Below are positions 7,821-17,084 of a stretch of 64,000 nucleotides of DNA, one piece after another. Origin of the DNA: Phascolarctobacterium_A sp902463975. GTDB lineage: Bacteria; Bacillota; Negativicutes; Acidaminococcales; Acidaminococcaceae. Numbering within the stretch: the first letter of the stretch is position 1; the number at the start of each line of letters is the position of its first letter. The notes under the pieces are model-generated. The model was not told the origin of the DNA, ran no database searches, and saw only the letters and a list, made by a program, of their open reading frames with translations. The stretch covers positions 1-64,000 of the forward strand of contig NZ_CABQHJ010000009.1 in assembly GCF_902463975.1 (NCBI RefSeq), in the 5' to 3' direction. Position numbers and translations under genes: made by a program.

Positions 7821-9178
7821 AGGCCAGTGAAGTTTTAGCAGCCACCAAGGCTGTTTGTGCAGATTTTGAGTTTAGCGGCGTAACCACCGATTCACGTGCG
7901 GTGAAGCCGGGAGAATTGTTTGTAGCGCTGAAGGGCGATAATTTTGACGGCCACGATTATTGTGCCAAGGCTGTGGAGCTGGGTGCTGCGGGCGTTGTTG
8001 TTTCCCATGAGGTTAGTGGCCTGCCTGCGGGCGTTGCTGTGTTCATGGTTGATGATACACTGCTTGCCTACCAGCAGCTGGCGCATGCCTACCGTCTGCG
8101 TAAGCAGGGCCTGAAGGTTTTTGCTATTACGGGCTCTAACGGCAAAACCTCTACCAAGGATTTGCTGGCTGCCTGCTTGAGCTGCAAATATAATGTTGTC
8201 AAAACTCAGGGCAACTTCAATAATGAAATCGGTCTGCCGAAAACATTGCTGAGCATTCAGCCGGATACGGATATTGCCGTTGTGGAAATGGGTATGCGCG
8301 GCCTGGGTCAGATTGCTGAGCTGTGCCGCATAGCAGAGCCTGACAGCGGCCTGATTACCAACGTGGGTGAAACCCATATGGAGCTTTTGGGCAGCATGGA
8401 AAATATCGGCAAGGCTAAGAGCGAGATTGTAGTTAATCTGCCGGAGGATGGCTTTGCTGTGCTCAACGGCGACAATGAATACGTGCTGGCGGCAGCAGGC
8501 AAGACGAAGGCGCAGGTTGTGTACTTCGGCCTGGGCGAAAACTGCGACTTCCGCGGCAGCGACATTGTGACCAGTGGCGCAGGCACTACCTTTACCTGCA
8601 CACACAAGGCTACAGGTGAGGCTGTGAAGGTGAGCCTGCAGCTGATTGGCGAGCATAATGTTTACAACGCGCTGAGCGCTATTGCCGGCGCTTACTGCTA
8701 CGGCGTGCCGCTGGCAGCCAGTGCGCAGGCATTGGCAACTGCCCGTCTTACAGGCAGCCGCCAGGAAATAATTTATATCGGCGACATTACCTTTATCAAT
8801 GACGCATATAATGCAAGTCCTGCTTCTATGGAAGCGGCACTGAAAACCTTGGCGGAGGCCAAGAAGGCAGCGCATGGCAAGGCACGCACTATTGCTGTGC
8901 TGGCTGACATGCTGGAGCTGGGCGCTATCAGCGAGGACGCTCATCGCCGCGTGGGGCGCTGGGCTGTAGAAAACGGTGTGGACTTTGTGCTGACCTATGG
9001 CCCGCAGGCTGCTTATATTGCGGACGAGGCTGCTAAGCTGGGCGGCAAGAGCAAGCATTGCGCTGACCGTCAGGAGGCAGCGGATGCTTTGCGTCTGATG
9101 GCTAATGCAGGTGATATTATCCTGCTGAAGGGCAGTCATTCCATGCAGGTTGACAAGATGCTGGAGCTGTTCAAGTAA
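7814..9178 (+). CDS. murF: UDP-MurNAc-tripeptide:D-Ala-D-Ala ligase MurF
   Basis: 454 residues. TTDSRAVKPGELFVALKG at the N-terminus, ATP loop ITGSNGKTSTKDL near residue 107, EMGMRGLGQI and NDAYNASPASM further on are MurF hallmarks. Adds the D-Ala-D-Ala dipeptide to complete the pentapeptide. The ATG overlaps the end of murE by 7 bases, indicating coupled translation. Confidence 0.96.
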   Translation: MLKASEVLAATKAVCADFEFSGVTTDSRAVKPGELFVALKGDNFDGHDYCAKAVELGAAGVVVSHEVSGLPAGVAVFMVDDTLLAYQQLAHAYRLRKQGLKVFAITGSNGKTSTKDLLAACLSCKYNVVKTQGNFNNEIGLPKTLLSIQPDTDIAVVEMGMRGLGQIAELCRIAEPDSGLITNVGETHMELLGSMENIGKAKSEIVVNLPEDGFAVLNGDNEYVLAAAGKTKAQVVYFGLGENCDFRGSDIVTSGAGTTFTCTHKATGEAVKVSLQLIGEHNVYNALSAIAGAYCYGVPLAASAQALATARLTGSRQEIIYIGDITFINDAYNASPASMEAALKTLAEAKKAAHGKARTIAVLADMLELGAISEDAHRRVGRWAVENGVDFVLTYGPQAAYIADEAAKLGGKSKHCADRQEAADALRLMANAGDIILLKGSHSMQVDKMLELFK

Positions 9179-9202
9179 ACTTTAGAGAGTGAGATTTAAT
9201 AG

Positions 9203-10165
9203 ATGTTGAAATTAATCGGAATTCCTGTGACTGCGTTTATCGTTTGTGCCTTAATCGGCCCGGTGCTGATTCCTTATCTGCACAAGCTGAAGTTTGGCCA
9301 ATCCATCCGCGAATGCGGACCGGCAAGCCATATGGCTAAAAGCGGCACACCGACGATGGGCGGACTTATGATGCTGGCAGCGTTGCTAGTTGCTTTGCTG
9401 TGGGGCAAGTTTACTCCCCATGTGATTATTGCCCTGGTGCTGACGGTGGGCCATGCAGTTATAGGCTTTATAGATGATTACATCAAGGTTGTAATGAAGC
9501 GCAATCTGGGCCTGACAGCGAAGCAAAAATTTTTGCTGCAGTTCATTCTGGCCGGCGCTTATGTATATTTTGCTGAAACCCATATCCACAATACCGAGCT
9601 GTGGGTTCCGGGCATCAACGCTGTTATTGACCTGGGCTGGGGTTATTATGTGCTGGCCTTCTTGCTTTTGGTTGGCACAACCAATGCCGTAAATCTGACA
9701 GATGGTCTGGACGGACTGGTTTCCTTTGTCAGTCTGCCTGTTACCATGGTTTTCGCTTTTATTGCTTACATGCAGGGTATGTTGGATCTGAGCGGCTTCG
9801 CTCTGGGTCTGACCGGTGCCTGCCTTGGCTTTTTGCTGTTTAACCGTCATCCTGCCAGAGTATTTATGGGTGATACCGGTTCCTTGGCCTTGGGCGGTGC
9901 TATTGCCGCTTTAGCGCTTTTGACACGTACAGAGCTGCTGCTGGTTATTGTCGGCGGTATCTATGTAGCGGAAGCACTGTCGGTAATTATTCAGGTTACC
10001 TATTTCCGCTTCAGCGGCGGTAAGCGTATTTTCCGCATGTCTCCGCTGCATCATCATTTTGAGCTGGGCGGCTGGCCTGAGGTTAAGGTTGTGCGTGTGT
10101 TTACAGCAGTAAGCTGCGTATTGTCTGTCATTGGCTTATGTCTGTGGCTTAATGCATTTGTATAA
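9203..10165 (+). CDS. mraY: Phospho-MurNAc-pentapeptide transferase MraY
   Basis: 320 residues, about ten membrane spans. Conserved cytoplasmic loops are visible: GTPTMGGLM, GFIDDYIKV (catalytic aspartates), NLTDGLDGL and PLHHHFELGG with the HHH motif. Transfers phospho-MurNAc-pentapeptide to undecaprenyl phosphate, giving lipid I, at the inner membrane face. Follows murF by 24 bases. Confidence 0.97.
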   Translation: MLKLIGIPVTAFIVCALIGPVLIPYLHKLKFGQSIRECGPASHMAKSGTPTMGGLMMLAALLVALLWGKFTPHVIIALVLTVGHAVIGFIDDYIKVVMKRNLGLTAKQKFLLQFILAGAYVYFAETHIHNTELWVPGINAVIDLGWGYYVLAFLLLVGTTNAVNLTDGLDGLVSFVSLPVTMVFAFIAYMQGMLDLSGFALGLTGACLGFLLFNRHPARVFMGDTGSLALGGAIAALALLTRTELLLVIVGGIYVAEALSVIIQVTYFRFSGGKRIFRMSPLHHHFELGGWPEVKVVRVFTAVSCVLSVIGLCLWLNAFV

Positions 10166-10253
10166 AAAATCTTCGGCTATAACCGTTTTGTCGCAAATTT
10201 TGCGGTTAAAGGGCTATAGCCTATGTATGTTTATGAATAGAGGGTGTTTCTTG

Positions 10254-11627
10254 ATGACTAAAAAGGATGCTGTAATCGTTTACGGCGCAGGCATCAGCGG
10301 CCGTGGAGCAGCGCAGGTGCTGGCAGATAAAAAGCAGCAGGTATATTTGTATAATGATATGGACTGCACTTTAGAGCCGCAGCTGCTGCAGCTTTTGCAG
10401 AGCGTTGGCGGTGGGCTGGCCATCGGTCAGGCTGCATTTGAAGGCCTGCTTGATATTGCAGGGGTGTTGGTGCTTTCTCCGGGTATTGCCTGCGATAACG
10501 CAAATGTGCTGCTCGCAGAGCAGCGCGGACTGGAGGTCATCAGCGAGGTAGAGCTGGGCTACAGGCTGTACGGCGGTCATATTGCCGCTATCACCGGTAC
10601 GAACGGCAAAACCACTACCACTACTATCGTGGGTGAGATGCTCAAGCGTTTGCCAGTGCCTTCCGCTGTGGGGGGCAACATTGGCCTGGCGCTGTCTAAG
10701 GAAGTAGAGAGCCTGCCGCAGGAAGGCTGGCTCGCTGCTGAGCTTTCCAGCTTCCAGCTGGAAAAAGTCAGCAGCTTCTGCCCTGATATCGCAGTAGTGC
10801 TGAACCTGACTCCGGATCATCTGGAGCGCCATCATACGATGGAGGCCTACGGCGAGGCGAAGAAAAATATTTTTCGTCAGCAGGGTGAGGCACAGGTTAC
10901 AGTGCTGAATTACGATGATCCTATCGTGCGTACCTGGGGTGCGGAAACTAAAGGCCGCCTGTGTTACTTCAGCCGTAAGGAAAAACTGCAGCAGGGCGTA
11001 TATATGCAGGATGGTGACTTTATCATCAGCTGGGACGGCAAAGAGGAAACTGTCTGCAATATCAGCGAGCTGCATCTGTTCGGCGGTCACAACGAAGAAA
11101 ACGTGCTGGCAGCCATTGCCTGCGGCTTTTTCGCCGGTGTGAGCATCAGCGATATGGCTGATGTGCTGCGTAACTTCCGCAGCATTGAGCACCGCATTGA
11201 GTACGTCGCTACCATCGACGGCGTACCGTATTATAACGATTCCAAGGCTACCAACACCGATTCTACGATTAAAGCGTTGGAGGCCTTTAAGGACGGCCAC
11301 ATCATCCTGCTGGCAGGCGGTCACGATAAGCTGACACCGCTAGAGCCGATGATGGAGCTGGTGAAGGAAAAGACGGATGCCCTGATTCTGCTGGGCGCAG
11401 CCAAAGAACGCTTCCACAAGGCGGCTGTTGACTGCGGCGTGCAGAACATTGTGCTGGCCGACAGCTTTGAGGACGCAGTAGCTAAGGCGCATGCGCTGGC
11501 GCATAAGCCACAGGTAGTGCTGCTTTCCCCGGCCTGCTCGTCCTTTGATATGTTCAATAATTATCCGGAACGTGGTAACTATTTTAAAAAGCTGGTACAC
11601 GAGCTGGAGGGAGGTAACGTTAAGTGA
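10254..11627 (+). CDS. murD: UDP-MurNAc-L-alanine:D-glutamate ligase MurD
   Basis: 457 residues from the ATG at 10254 (GAGGGTG eight bases ahead); an in-frame start further up would run into mraY and lacks the family's N-terminus. Features are VYGAGISGRGAA, the ATP loop ITGTNGKTTTTT, and the C-terminal NDSKATNTDSTIKAL. Adds D-glutamate to UDP-MurNAc-L-Ala. The 88-base gap before it holds a stem (GGCTATA.../CTATAGCC) of unknown role. The usual next gene, ftsW, is missing: murG overlaps murD directly. Confidence 0.95.
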   Translation: MTKKDAVIVYGAGISGRGAAQVLADKKQQVYLYNDMDCTLEPQLLQLLQSVGGGLAIGQAAFEGLLDIAGVLVLSPGIACDNANVLLAEQRGLEVISEVELGYRLYGGHIAAITGTNGKTTTTTIVGEMLKRLPVPSAVGGNIGLALSKEVESLPQEGWLAAELSSFQLEKVSSFCPDIAVVLNLTPDHLERHHTMEAYGEAKKNIFRQQGEAQVTVLNYDDPIVRTWGAETKGRLCYFSRKEKLQQGVYMQDGDFIISWDGKEETVCNISELHLFGGHNEENVLAAIACGFFAGVSISDMADVLRNFRSIEHRIEYVATIDGVPYYNDSKATNTDSTIKALEAFKDGHIILLAGGHDKLTPLEPMMELVKEKTDALILLGAAKERFHKAAVDCGVQNIVLADSFEDAVAKAHALAHKPQVVLLSPACSSFDMFNNYPERGNYFKKLVHELEGGNVK

Positions 11628-12727
11628 AGGTAATTCTTTCCGGCGGCGGTACGGGCGGACACATTTATCCGGCCCTGACCATTGCGGACCAGATAAAAAA
11701 GCTGCAGCCTGAGGCGGAGGTCAGCTTCGTAGGTACCAGGCAGGGCTTGGAGAAGGATATCATTCCCCGCTATGGCTACAAGCTGCAGTTCATTGAGGTG
11801 GCAGGCTTCAAGCGCAGTCTGAGCTTTGACACCCTGCGCAGTGCGGCCAAGCTCTTTGCAGGCCTTTATGATGCCTACAAAATCATCAGCGACGAAAAGC
11901 CTGACTTGGTGATTGGCACCGGCGGCTATGTCTGCGGTCCTGTTGTCTTTATGGCAGCGCTTAAGGGTATTCCATGCTGCATTCAGGAGCAGAATGCGAT
12001 GCCAGGTGTGACCAATAAGATTTTGTCACGCTATGTACGCAAGGTCTTTTTGGGCTATGAGGCAGGCCGCAAATATTTCCATGGCAAGGCAGAGCTGGAA
12101 TATACCGGCAACCCTATCCGCAGTGAAATATTGCAGCATACGCGCGAGGAGGCTATTAAAGAGCTGGGGCTGGACGCCAAAAAGAAGACAATTCTTGTCA
12201 GCGGCGGCAGTCGCGGTGCACGCACCATCAACAACGCTATGCTGGAGGCCGAGCTGGCGCTTTCCGGCAGACCGGAGGTGCAGGTGCTGCATGCAACAGG
12301 TGATGTGAACTACGAAGCCTATATGGCCGAAATCAAAAAGCGTGGCGGCGTGGCTGATAACATTATCATCAAACCGTATCTGCATAATATGCCGGTGGCG
12401 CTGGCTGCCGCAGATCTGGCAGTATTCCGTGCCGGTGCAATCGGCCTGGCGGAGCTGATGGCGAAGGGCGTACCATCGCTTTTGGTGCCTTATCCGTATG
12501 CTACAGCAAATCACCAGGAATTTAATGCCAGAGCGGTAGAAGCGCAGGGTGCAGCCAAGGTTATTTTGGATAAGGACCTGACTGGCGATACCGTTTTGGA
12601 ATTTATCGAGCATTTATTAGTGCACGAGGAGGAATTGCAGCAAATGCAGGCGGCAGCCAAAAAGCTTGGCAGACCGCAGGCTGCAGAGGTTATAGCCGAA
12701 GAGGCTGTGGCCTTGACTAAACAATAA
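11624..12727 (+). CDS. murG: Undecaprenyl-PP-MurNAc-pentapeptide GlcNAc transferase MurG
   Basis: 367 residues, GTG start overlapping the murD stop by 4 bases. The two-domain GT-B fold is recognisable from GGGTGGHIYPALTIA at the N-terminus, QEQNAMPG, SGGSRGARTINN, and FRAGAIGLAELMAKGVPSLLVPYP in the C-terminal donor domain. Makes lipid II from lipid I on the cytoplasmic membrane face. Confidence 0.97.
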   Translation: MKVILSGGGTGGHIYPALTIADQIKKLQPEAEVSFVGTRQGLEKDIIPRYGYKLQFIEVAGFKRSLSFDTLRSAAKLFAGLYDAYKIISDEKPDLVIGTGGYVCGPVVFMAALKGIPCCIQEQNAMPGVTNKILSRYVRKVFLGYEAGRKYFHGKAELEYTGNPIRSEILQHTREEAIKELGLDAKKKTILVSGGSRGARTINNAMLEAELALSGRPEVQVLHATGDVNYEAYMAEIKKRGGVADNIIIKPYLHNMPVALAAADLAVFRAGAIGLAELMAKGVPSLLVPYPYATANHQEFNARAVEAQGAAKVILDKDLTGDTVLEFIEHLLVHEEELQQMQAAAKKLGRPQAAEVIAEEAVALTKQ

Positions 12728-12740
12728 GGGAGGGCCTCGA

Positions 12741-14135
12741 GTGGCTGAAAACAAATTAGCAAACCTGCATAACATACATTTTATCGGTATCGGCGGCGCC
12801 GGCATGAGCGCAATTGCTTATGTCCTGATTAAGCGCGGCTATGATGTGAGCGGCTCTGATCTGAACGCCGGCCATATGTCGGCACATCTGGCGGAGGAGG
12901 GCGCTATGGTTTATATGGGCCATGCTGCCAGCCAGGTGGAGGATGCCGAGGCTGTAGTTATTTCTACAGCGATTCACCAGAACAATCCGGAGCTGGTGGA
13001 GGCACGCAGACGCGGCATTCCTGTGCTGCATCGCAGTGATGTGCTGGCAGCAATTATGAATGCTGACGACGGCGTGGCTGTTGCCGGTGCACATGGCAAA
13101 ACTACTACCAGTGCGATGATTTCTTGCATTGCGGCCGAAAGCGGCATTGACCCGACTGTCATCATCGGCGGCGAGGTAAGCAGCCTGGGCGGCAACGCGC
13201 GCAATGGCGCAGGCCGTTTCGTAGTAGCGGAGGCAGACGAGAGCGACGGCTCCTTCCTCAAGCTGTATCCGTATCTGGCAGTAGTAACTAATATTGAAGA
13301 TGACCATCTGGACCATTATGGTACAGAAGAAAATATATATCAGGCCTTTAAGCAGTTTGTTGGCAATATCAAAGAGGGCGGCAAGGCGATTCTTTGCTTT
13401 GACAATGCCAAGGTGCGCCGTCTGGCTGGCGAAACTGATAAAGAGGTCATTACCTATGGTGTTGAGGGCGAGGGTGCTGACTACATTGCCCGCGACATTT
13501 CCTATGGTGTTGACGGCACCAGCTACAAGCTTTACTACAAGGGAGAATTTGTGACTGAGGTACATCTTGTTGTTCCCGGCAGACATAATGTGCTCAATTC
13601 TATGGGTGCCTTTGCTGCTGCTCGCGAGATGGGCATTGCTACCGACCAGATTCTTGCTTCCCTGAAAAAGTTTGGCGGTGCTAAGCGTCGTTTTGAAACC
13701 AAGGGTAAGGTCAATGGTGTGTGGGTTGTTGATGATTATGCCCACCATCCGACAGAAATCGGCGTAACGCTGAAGGCTGCCAGACAGACTAAGCCTGAAC
13801 GTTTGCTGTGCGTGTTCCAGCCGCATCGCTACACCCGCACTAAGCTGCTGTTCTCCGAGTTCTGCGAATGCTTTAAGGATTGCGATGAGCTGATCCTGAC
13901 CGACATTTATGCAGCCAGCGAGGAAGCAATTCCCGGTGTGAGCAGCATGCATCTGGCGGAGGGTATCAAGGCAGCGACAGGTCAGGAGGTGCTGTATATC
14001 GGCAAGCTGACCAAGGCTGAAGAATATCTGGAGCGCGTTGTACGTGCCGGCGACTTGGTGATGACCATTGGTGCCGGTGATGTATTTAAAATTGGTGAAG
14101 AATTAGTTAGGGAGTTGGAAAGAAATGCAGATTAA
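12741..14135 (+). CDS. murC: UDP-MurNAc:L-alanine ligase MurC
   Basis: 464 residues, GTG start with GGGAGGG ahead. IGIGGAGMSAIAYVL at the N-terminus, ATP loop GAHGKTTTSAM, EADESDGSFL and DDYAHHPTEI are the MurC signatures. First amino-acid addition to UDP-MurNAc. The partner murB, normally nearby, is not present; ddl overlaps the murC end by 11 bases. Confidence 0.96.
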   Translation: MAENKLANLHNIHFIGIGGAGMSAIAYVLIKRGYDVSGSDLNAGHMSAHLAEEGAMVYMGHAASQVEDAEAVVISTAIHQNNPELVEARRRGIPVLHRSDVLAAIMNADDGVAVAGAHGKTTTSAMISCIAAESGIDPTVIIGGEVSSLGGNARNGAGRFVVAEADESDGSFLKLYPYLAVVTNIEDDHLDHYGTEENIYQAFKQFVGNIKEGGKAILCFDNAKVRRLAGETDKEVITYGVEGEGADYIARDISYGVDGTSYKLYYKGEFVTEVHLVVPGRHNVLNSMGAFAAAREMGIATDQILASLKKFGGAKRRFETKGKVNGVWVVDDYAHHPTEIGVTLKAARQTKPERLLCVFQPHRYTRTKLLFSEFCECFKDCDELILTDIYAASEEAIPGVSSMHLAEGIKAATGQEVLYIGKLTKAEEYLERVVRAGDLVMTIGAGDVFKIGEELVRELERNAD

Positions 14136-15072
14136 TAAGCAAGATGTTGTTGCTGTTGTTTTGGGCGGTCCTTCCTCTGAGGCCGAAATTTCGCGTGTTA
14201 CCGGCGGTGCTATCGCCAATGCGCTGCGCGAAAAGGGCTATAATGCCCAAGAGCTGGAGCTGGAGCCTGCTAATCTGATTAACGAGCTGCGCGCAATGGA
14301 TGCCAAGGTAGTATTTAATGCAGTGCATGGCATGTACGGCGAAGATGGCCGCCTGCAGAGCATTCTGGAGGCAGCAGGCATTCCCTACACCGGCTGTGGT
14401 GTGCTGGCAAGCGCTGTTTCTATGGATAAATCTGCTACGAAGCGTTATCTGCAGTCTGCAGGCATTCCTACTGCACCCTGCATGATTATCAACAAGCGTG
14501 ATGCAGGCGACCTGCAGGAGCTGGCAGAGAAAATTATTTCCGAGTTCGGTCTGCCTGTAGTTATCAAGGCAGCAACCCAGGGCTCCAGCATTGGCGTTGT
14601 TATTCCTAAGACTGCGGAGGAGGTTGTTCCTGCGCTGGAGGAAGCCTTCAAGTATTCCGAAAACGTGCTGGCAGAAAAGTGCATCAAGGGCAAGGAGCTG
14701 ACCATCTCCATTATGGAAGAAAATGGCGAGCCGAAGCCGCTGCCGGTTATCTGGATTGCACCGCATTCCGGTGCCTATGATTTCCATTCCAAATATACCA
14801 AGGGTGCTACGGACTACCATTGTCCCGCACCGTTTGATGAGGAAACTACCGCTTATATCCAGAAAATAGCTGTAGAAACCTACAAGCTGCTGGGCCTTTC
14901 CGGCGTAGCGCGTGTAGATGCAATGCTGGGTGATGCAGATGGCGTTGCTTATGTGCTCGAGGCCAACACTGTGCCTGGCATGACCGCAACCAGCCTGGTT
15001 CCGAAGGCTGCTGCTGCTGTAGGCATCAGCTTCCCAGATTTGTGTGAGAAAATTTTGCTGAGCGCTAAATAA
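14125..15072 (+). CDS. ddl: D-alanine:D-alanine ligase
   Basis: 315 residues, ATG inside the end of murC. ATP-grasp features in order: GGPSSEAEISRVTG, HGMYGEDGRLQS, TGCGVLASAVSMDK, AATQGSSIGV and EANTVPGMTATSLVPK. Makes the D-Ala-D-Ala dipeptide consumed by MurF. Placed between murC and ftsQ, as in many Firmicutes and Proteobacteria. Confidence 0.96.
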   Translation: MQINKQDVVAVVLGGPSSEAEISRVTGGAIANALREKGYNAQELELEPANLINELRAMDAKVVFNAVHGMYGEDGRLQSILEAAGIPYTGCGVLASAVSMDKSATKRYLQSAGIPTAPCMIINKRDAGDLQELAEKIISEFGLPVVIKAATQGSSIGVVIPKTAEEVVPALEEAFKYSENVLAEKCIKGKELTISIMEENGEPKPLPVIWIAPHSGAYDFHSKYTKGATDYHCPAPFDEETTAYIQKIAVETYKLLGLSGVARVDAMLGDADGVAYVLEANTVPGMTATSLVPKAAAAVGISFPDLCEKILLSAK

Positions 15073-15107
15073 TACAGCGCTTCGCTAATGAATGAAGGAG
15101 GTGCAGC

Positions 15108-15896
15108 ATGGATTCGTCGCAAAGCTTTCGCGAGCAGGTGCGCAGGCGCCGACGCCAAAAAATATGGCGGCTGGTAAAACTTGTGTTATTTACGGCGGCC
15201 TCTGCTGCCGCCTGCTTCTATGGCTGGCGCTTTCTGCACAGTCCGTCCTTTGCCTTCGGCAGTGTCAGCATTTACGGCACCAGCCTGCTGACGGAGGCGG
15301 ATGTTATTTCGCTCGCCGGCTGCGGCAAGGGACCGCTGAACCTGTTCAACGCCAGCACGTCGCGTGTGCGTGAAGCACTTTCGCATGATGTGCGCTTTCA
15401 AAATGCGGAGGCGGCCTACCGCTTCCCGGCGACGCTGCAGGTGAGCGTTGAGGAGCGTCAGCCGGCACTTTATGTAGCCAATTCGTATCGCAGCTACCTG
15501 AAGCTGGATTACAATGGCATTGTCATCAGCGTGACGACGACCATTCCTGATGCTAAGGCACCGGTGCTTGCCGGTGTGAAGTGCGGCAATCTGTATCTTG
15601 GCGACAGGGTGGAGGATGAAGGCGTGCTGCAGATCCTGAAGTTTTTGCAGCAGCTGACGCCGGAAGCACAGCAGCGTATTGGAGAAATTGCTGTTGACAA
15701 CAAGCAGGAGGTCAAGCTGCAGCTGAGCGGCTGCTTCCCGGTGCGTCTTGGTAAAGCGCAGGAGCTTGCGCAGAAGGCGCCGCTGTTTATGACAGTGTTT
15801 AATGAAATTAAAGATAAAAATATTAAGGCTGAATATATTGATTTGACCTTTGCCAAGCCTTACATCAAGCTTCTGCCGAAGCAAGGCGCCGTTTAA
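15108..15896 (+). CDS. ftsQ: Cell division protein FtsQ/DivIB
   Basis: 262 residues: very basic N-terminus (RRRRRQKIWR), one membrane span about residues 24-41, then a POTRA domain starting at FGSVSIYGTSLLTEADVISL and the FtsQ-type segment VSVEERQPALYVAN. The C-terminus ends with LTFAKPYIKLLP, typical of the FtsQ domain. ATG follows GAAGGAGG by seven bases. Bridges FtsB/FtsL to the divisome. Confidence 0.92.
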   Translation: MDSSQSFREQVRRRRRQKIWRLVKLVLFTAASAAACFYGWRFLHSPSFAFGSVSIYGTSLLTEADVISLAGCGKGPLNLFNASTSRVREALSHDVRFQNAEAAYRFPATLQVSVEERQPALYVANSYRSYLKLDYNGIVISVTTTIPDAKAPVLAGVKCGNLYLGDRVEDEGVLQILKFLQQLTPEAQQRIGEIAVDNKQEVKLQLSGCFPVRLGKAQELAQKAPLFMTVFNEIKDKNIKAEYIDLTFAKPYIKLLPKQGAV

Positions 15897-15945
15897 AGGG
15901 ATTTGACTGCATTTGTGCAGTGATTGTCACAGTGAGGGAGAAAAA

Positions 15946-16644
15946 ATGAAAGAAATTTTGACTATGGATTTAAAGGGCAAGCTCTTGATTGCCGTGGTAT
16001 TCATGGTGTTGGGCTTTATGCTTTCTGTACAGTACAAAGCTACTGAGCGTCAGCGCTCGGTACGAATGGACCGCGTTGAGGATTTGTCTGAACGCCTGAG
16101 GTCTATGGAAAGCGAAAACAAACAGCTGCAGCTGGAGCTGGAAACCTTGCGTGCAGGTGCTGCCAAGGATCCGGCAGATGAGCGCATGAAGCTGATGGCC
16201 GGAACTACTGATGTAGAGGGCACAGGCATTGAGATTTTGCTGGACGACAGCAACATTGCCAAGAAATCCAACGAAAACCCCAATCTGTATATCATTCATG
16301 ATGAGGATTTGCTGCGTGTGCTCAACGAGCTGCGTGCTGCAGGTGCGGAAGCGATTTCGCTGAACGACCAGCGCATCGTAGCGATGAGCGAGGTGCGCTG
16401 TGCAGGACCGACGATTTCAGTCAACAATGTGCGCAGTGCTCCGCCCTATGTAATCAAGGCCATCGGCGCTCCCAAAACGCTGAGCAGTGCGCTGCGTCTG
16501 CGTGGCGGTGTTGTTGAAACCTTTGAGTTCTGGGGCATTCAGGTAAAAATCAAAACGGTAGAAAAGCTGCATATCCCGGCGCTTAAATCGTCGCGCAGCT
16601 TTGAATATGCCAAAACGGTGGAAGGGAAGGAGGCAGCAAAATGA
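15946..16644 (+). CDS. DUF881 membrane-anchored coiled-coil protein
   Basis: 232 residues from the ATG preceded by GAGGGAG. One membrane span (about residues 11-27) is followed by a coiled coil (MESENKQLQLELETL) and the DUF881 domain with GTGIEILLDDS, ELRAAGAEAISLNDQRI and a VIKAIGAPKTL segment. DUF881 genes typically sit near the small basic protein gene and ftsZ in Gram-positive lineages; a role in division is suspected but not established. Overlaps the next gene by 4 bases. Confidence 0.9.
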   Translation: MKEILTMDLKGKLLIAVVFMVLGFMLSVQYKATERQRSVRMDRVEDLSERLRSMESENKQLQLELETLRAGAAKDPADERMKLMAGTTDVEGTGIEILLDDSNIAKKSNENPNLYIIHDEDLLRVLNELRAAGAEAISLNDQRIVAMSEVRCAGPTISVNNVRSAPPYVIKAIGAPKTLSSALRLRGGVVETFEFWGIQVKIKTVEKLHIPALKSSRSFEYAKTVEGKEAAK

Positions 16645-16973
16645 TTGCATTTGCTATTGCGGGCCTTGTGCTGGGCCTGATGCTTGGTGTTTACTGTCCC
16701 TTCAGCGTGCCGCCTGAATACGCCCGCCTGCTGGCTGTAGCCGTTATGGCAGGCATGGACGCAGTGCTTGGCGGTATGCGTGCTTCGTTAGAAGGCAATT
16801 ATGATGCACAGGTCTTTATATCCGGCTTTTTCATTAATGGTATTCTGGCAGCCTTTTTGTGCTATGCCGGCAACCTGATTGGTATTGATTTATATTTGGT
16901 AGCAGTCCTGATTTTTGGCATGCGTGTCTTCCAGAATATGGGCATTATCCGTCGCCTGTATATGGGTAAATAG
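16641..16973 (+). CDS. sbp: Small basic protein (DUF1290)
   Basis: 110 residues, three or four hydrophobic segments: AFAIAGLVLGLMLGVY, LLAVAVMAGMDAVLGGMRA, FISGFFINGILAAFLCYAG and LYLVAVLIFGMRVFQNMG. This matches the small basic protein encoded next to ftsZ in Firmicutes and actinobacteria; molecular function unknown. Start ATG overlaps the DUF881 stop. The slot where ftsA is normally found, just before ftsZ, is a 111-base gap with no gene. Confidence 0.9.
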   Translation: MIAFAIAGLVLGLMLGVYCPFSVPPEYARLLAVAVMAGMDAVLGGMRASLEGNYDAQVFISGFFINGILAAFLCYAGNLIGIDLYLVAVLIFGMRVFQNMGIIRRLYMGK

Positions 16974-17084
16974 TGCTGCAGAAAAAAATTCTGCAATAAG
17001 CAGGAAAATGGCAGGCGTATGTTGAAAAGTAAACAGTGAAGTTTATAGCAAAAAAGCTACCCAAAGCTAAGGGGGACGTAAAAT

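Noticed and set aside
10131..10253. A longer murD start inside mraY
   Set aside because: The added residues are not murD-like and the ATG at 10254 has a ribosome site and the correct family N-terminus.
6345..13952. Long open frames on the minus strand opposite murE, murF, murD and murC (up to 474 codons)
   Set aside because: They mirror strongly coding plus-strand genes, have low-complexity His/Gln/Leu composition and no ribosome sites; they arise from codon bias.
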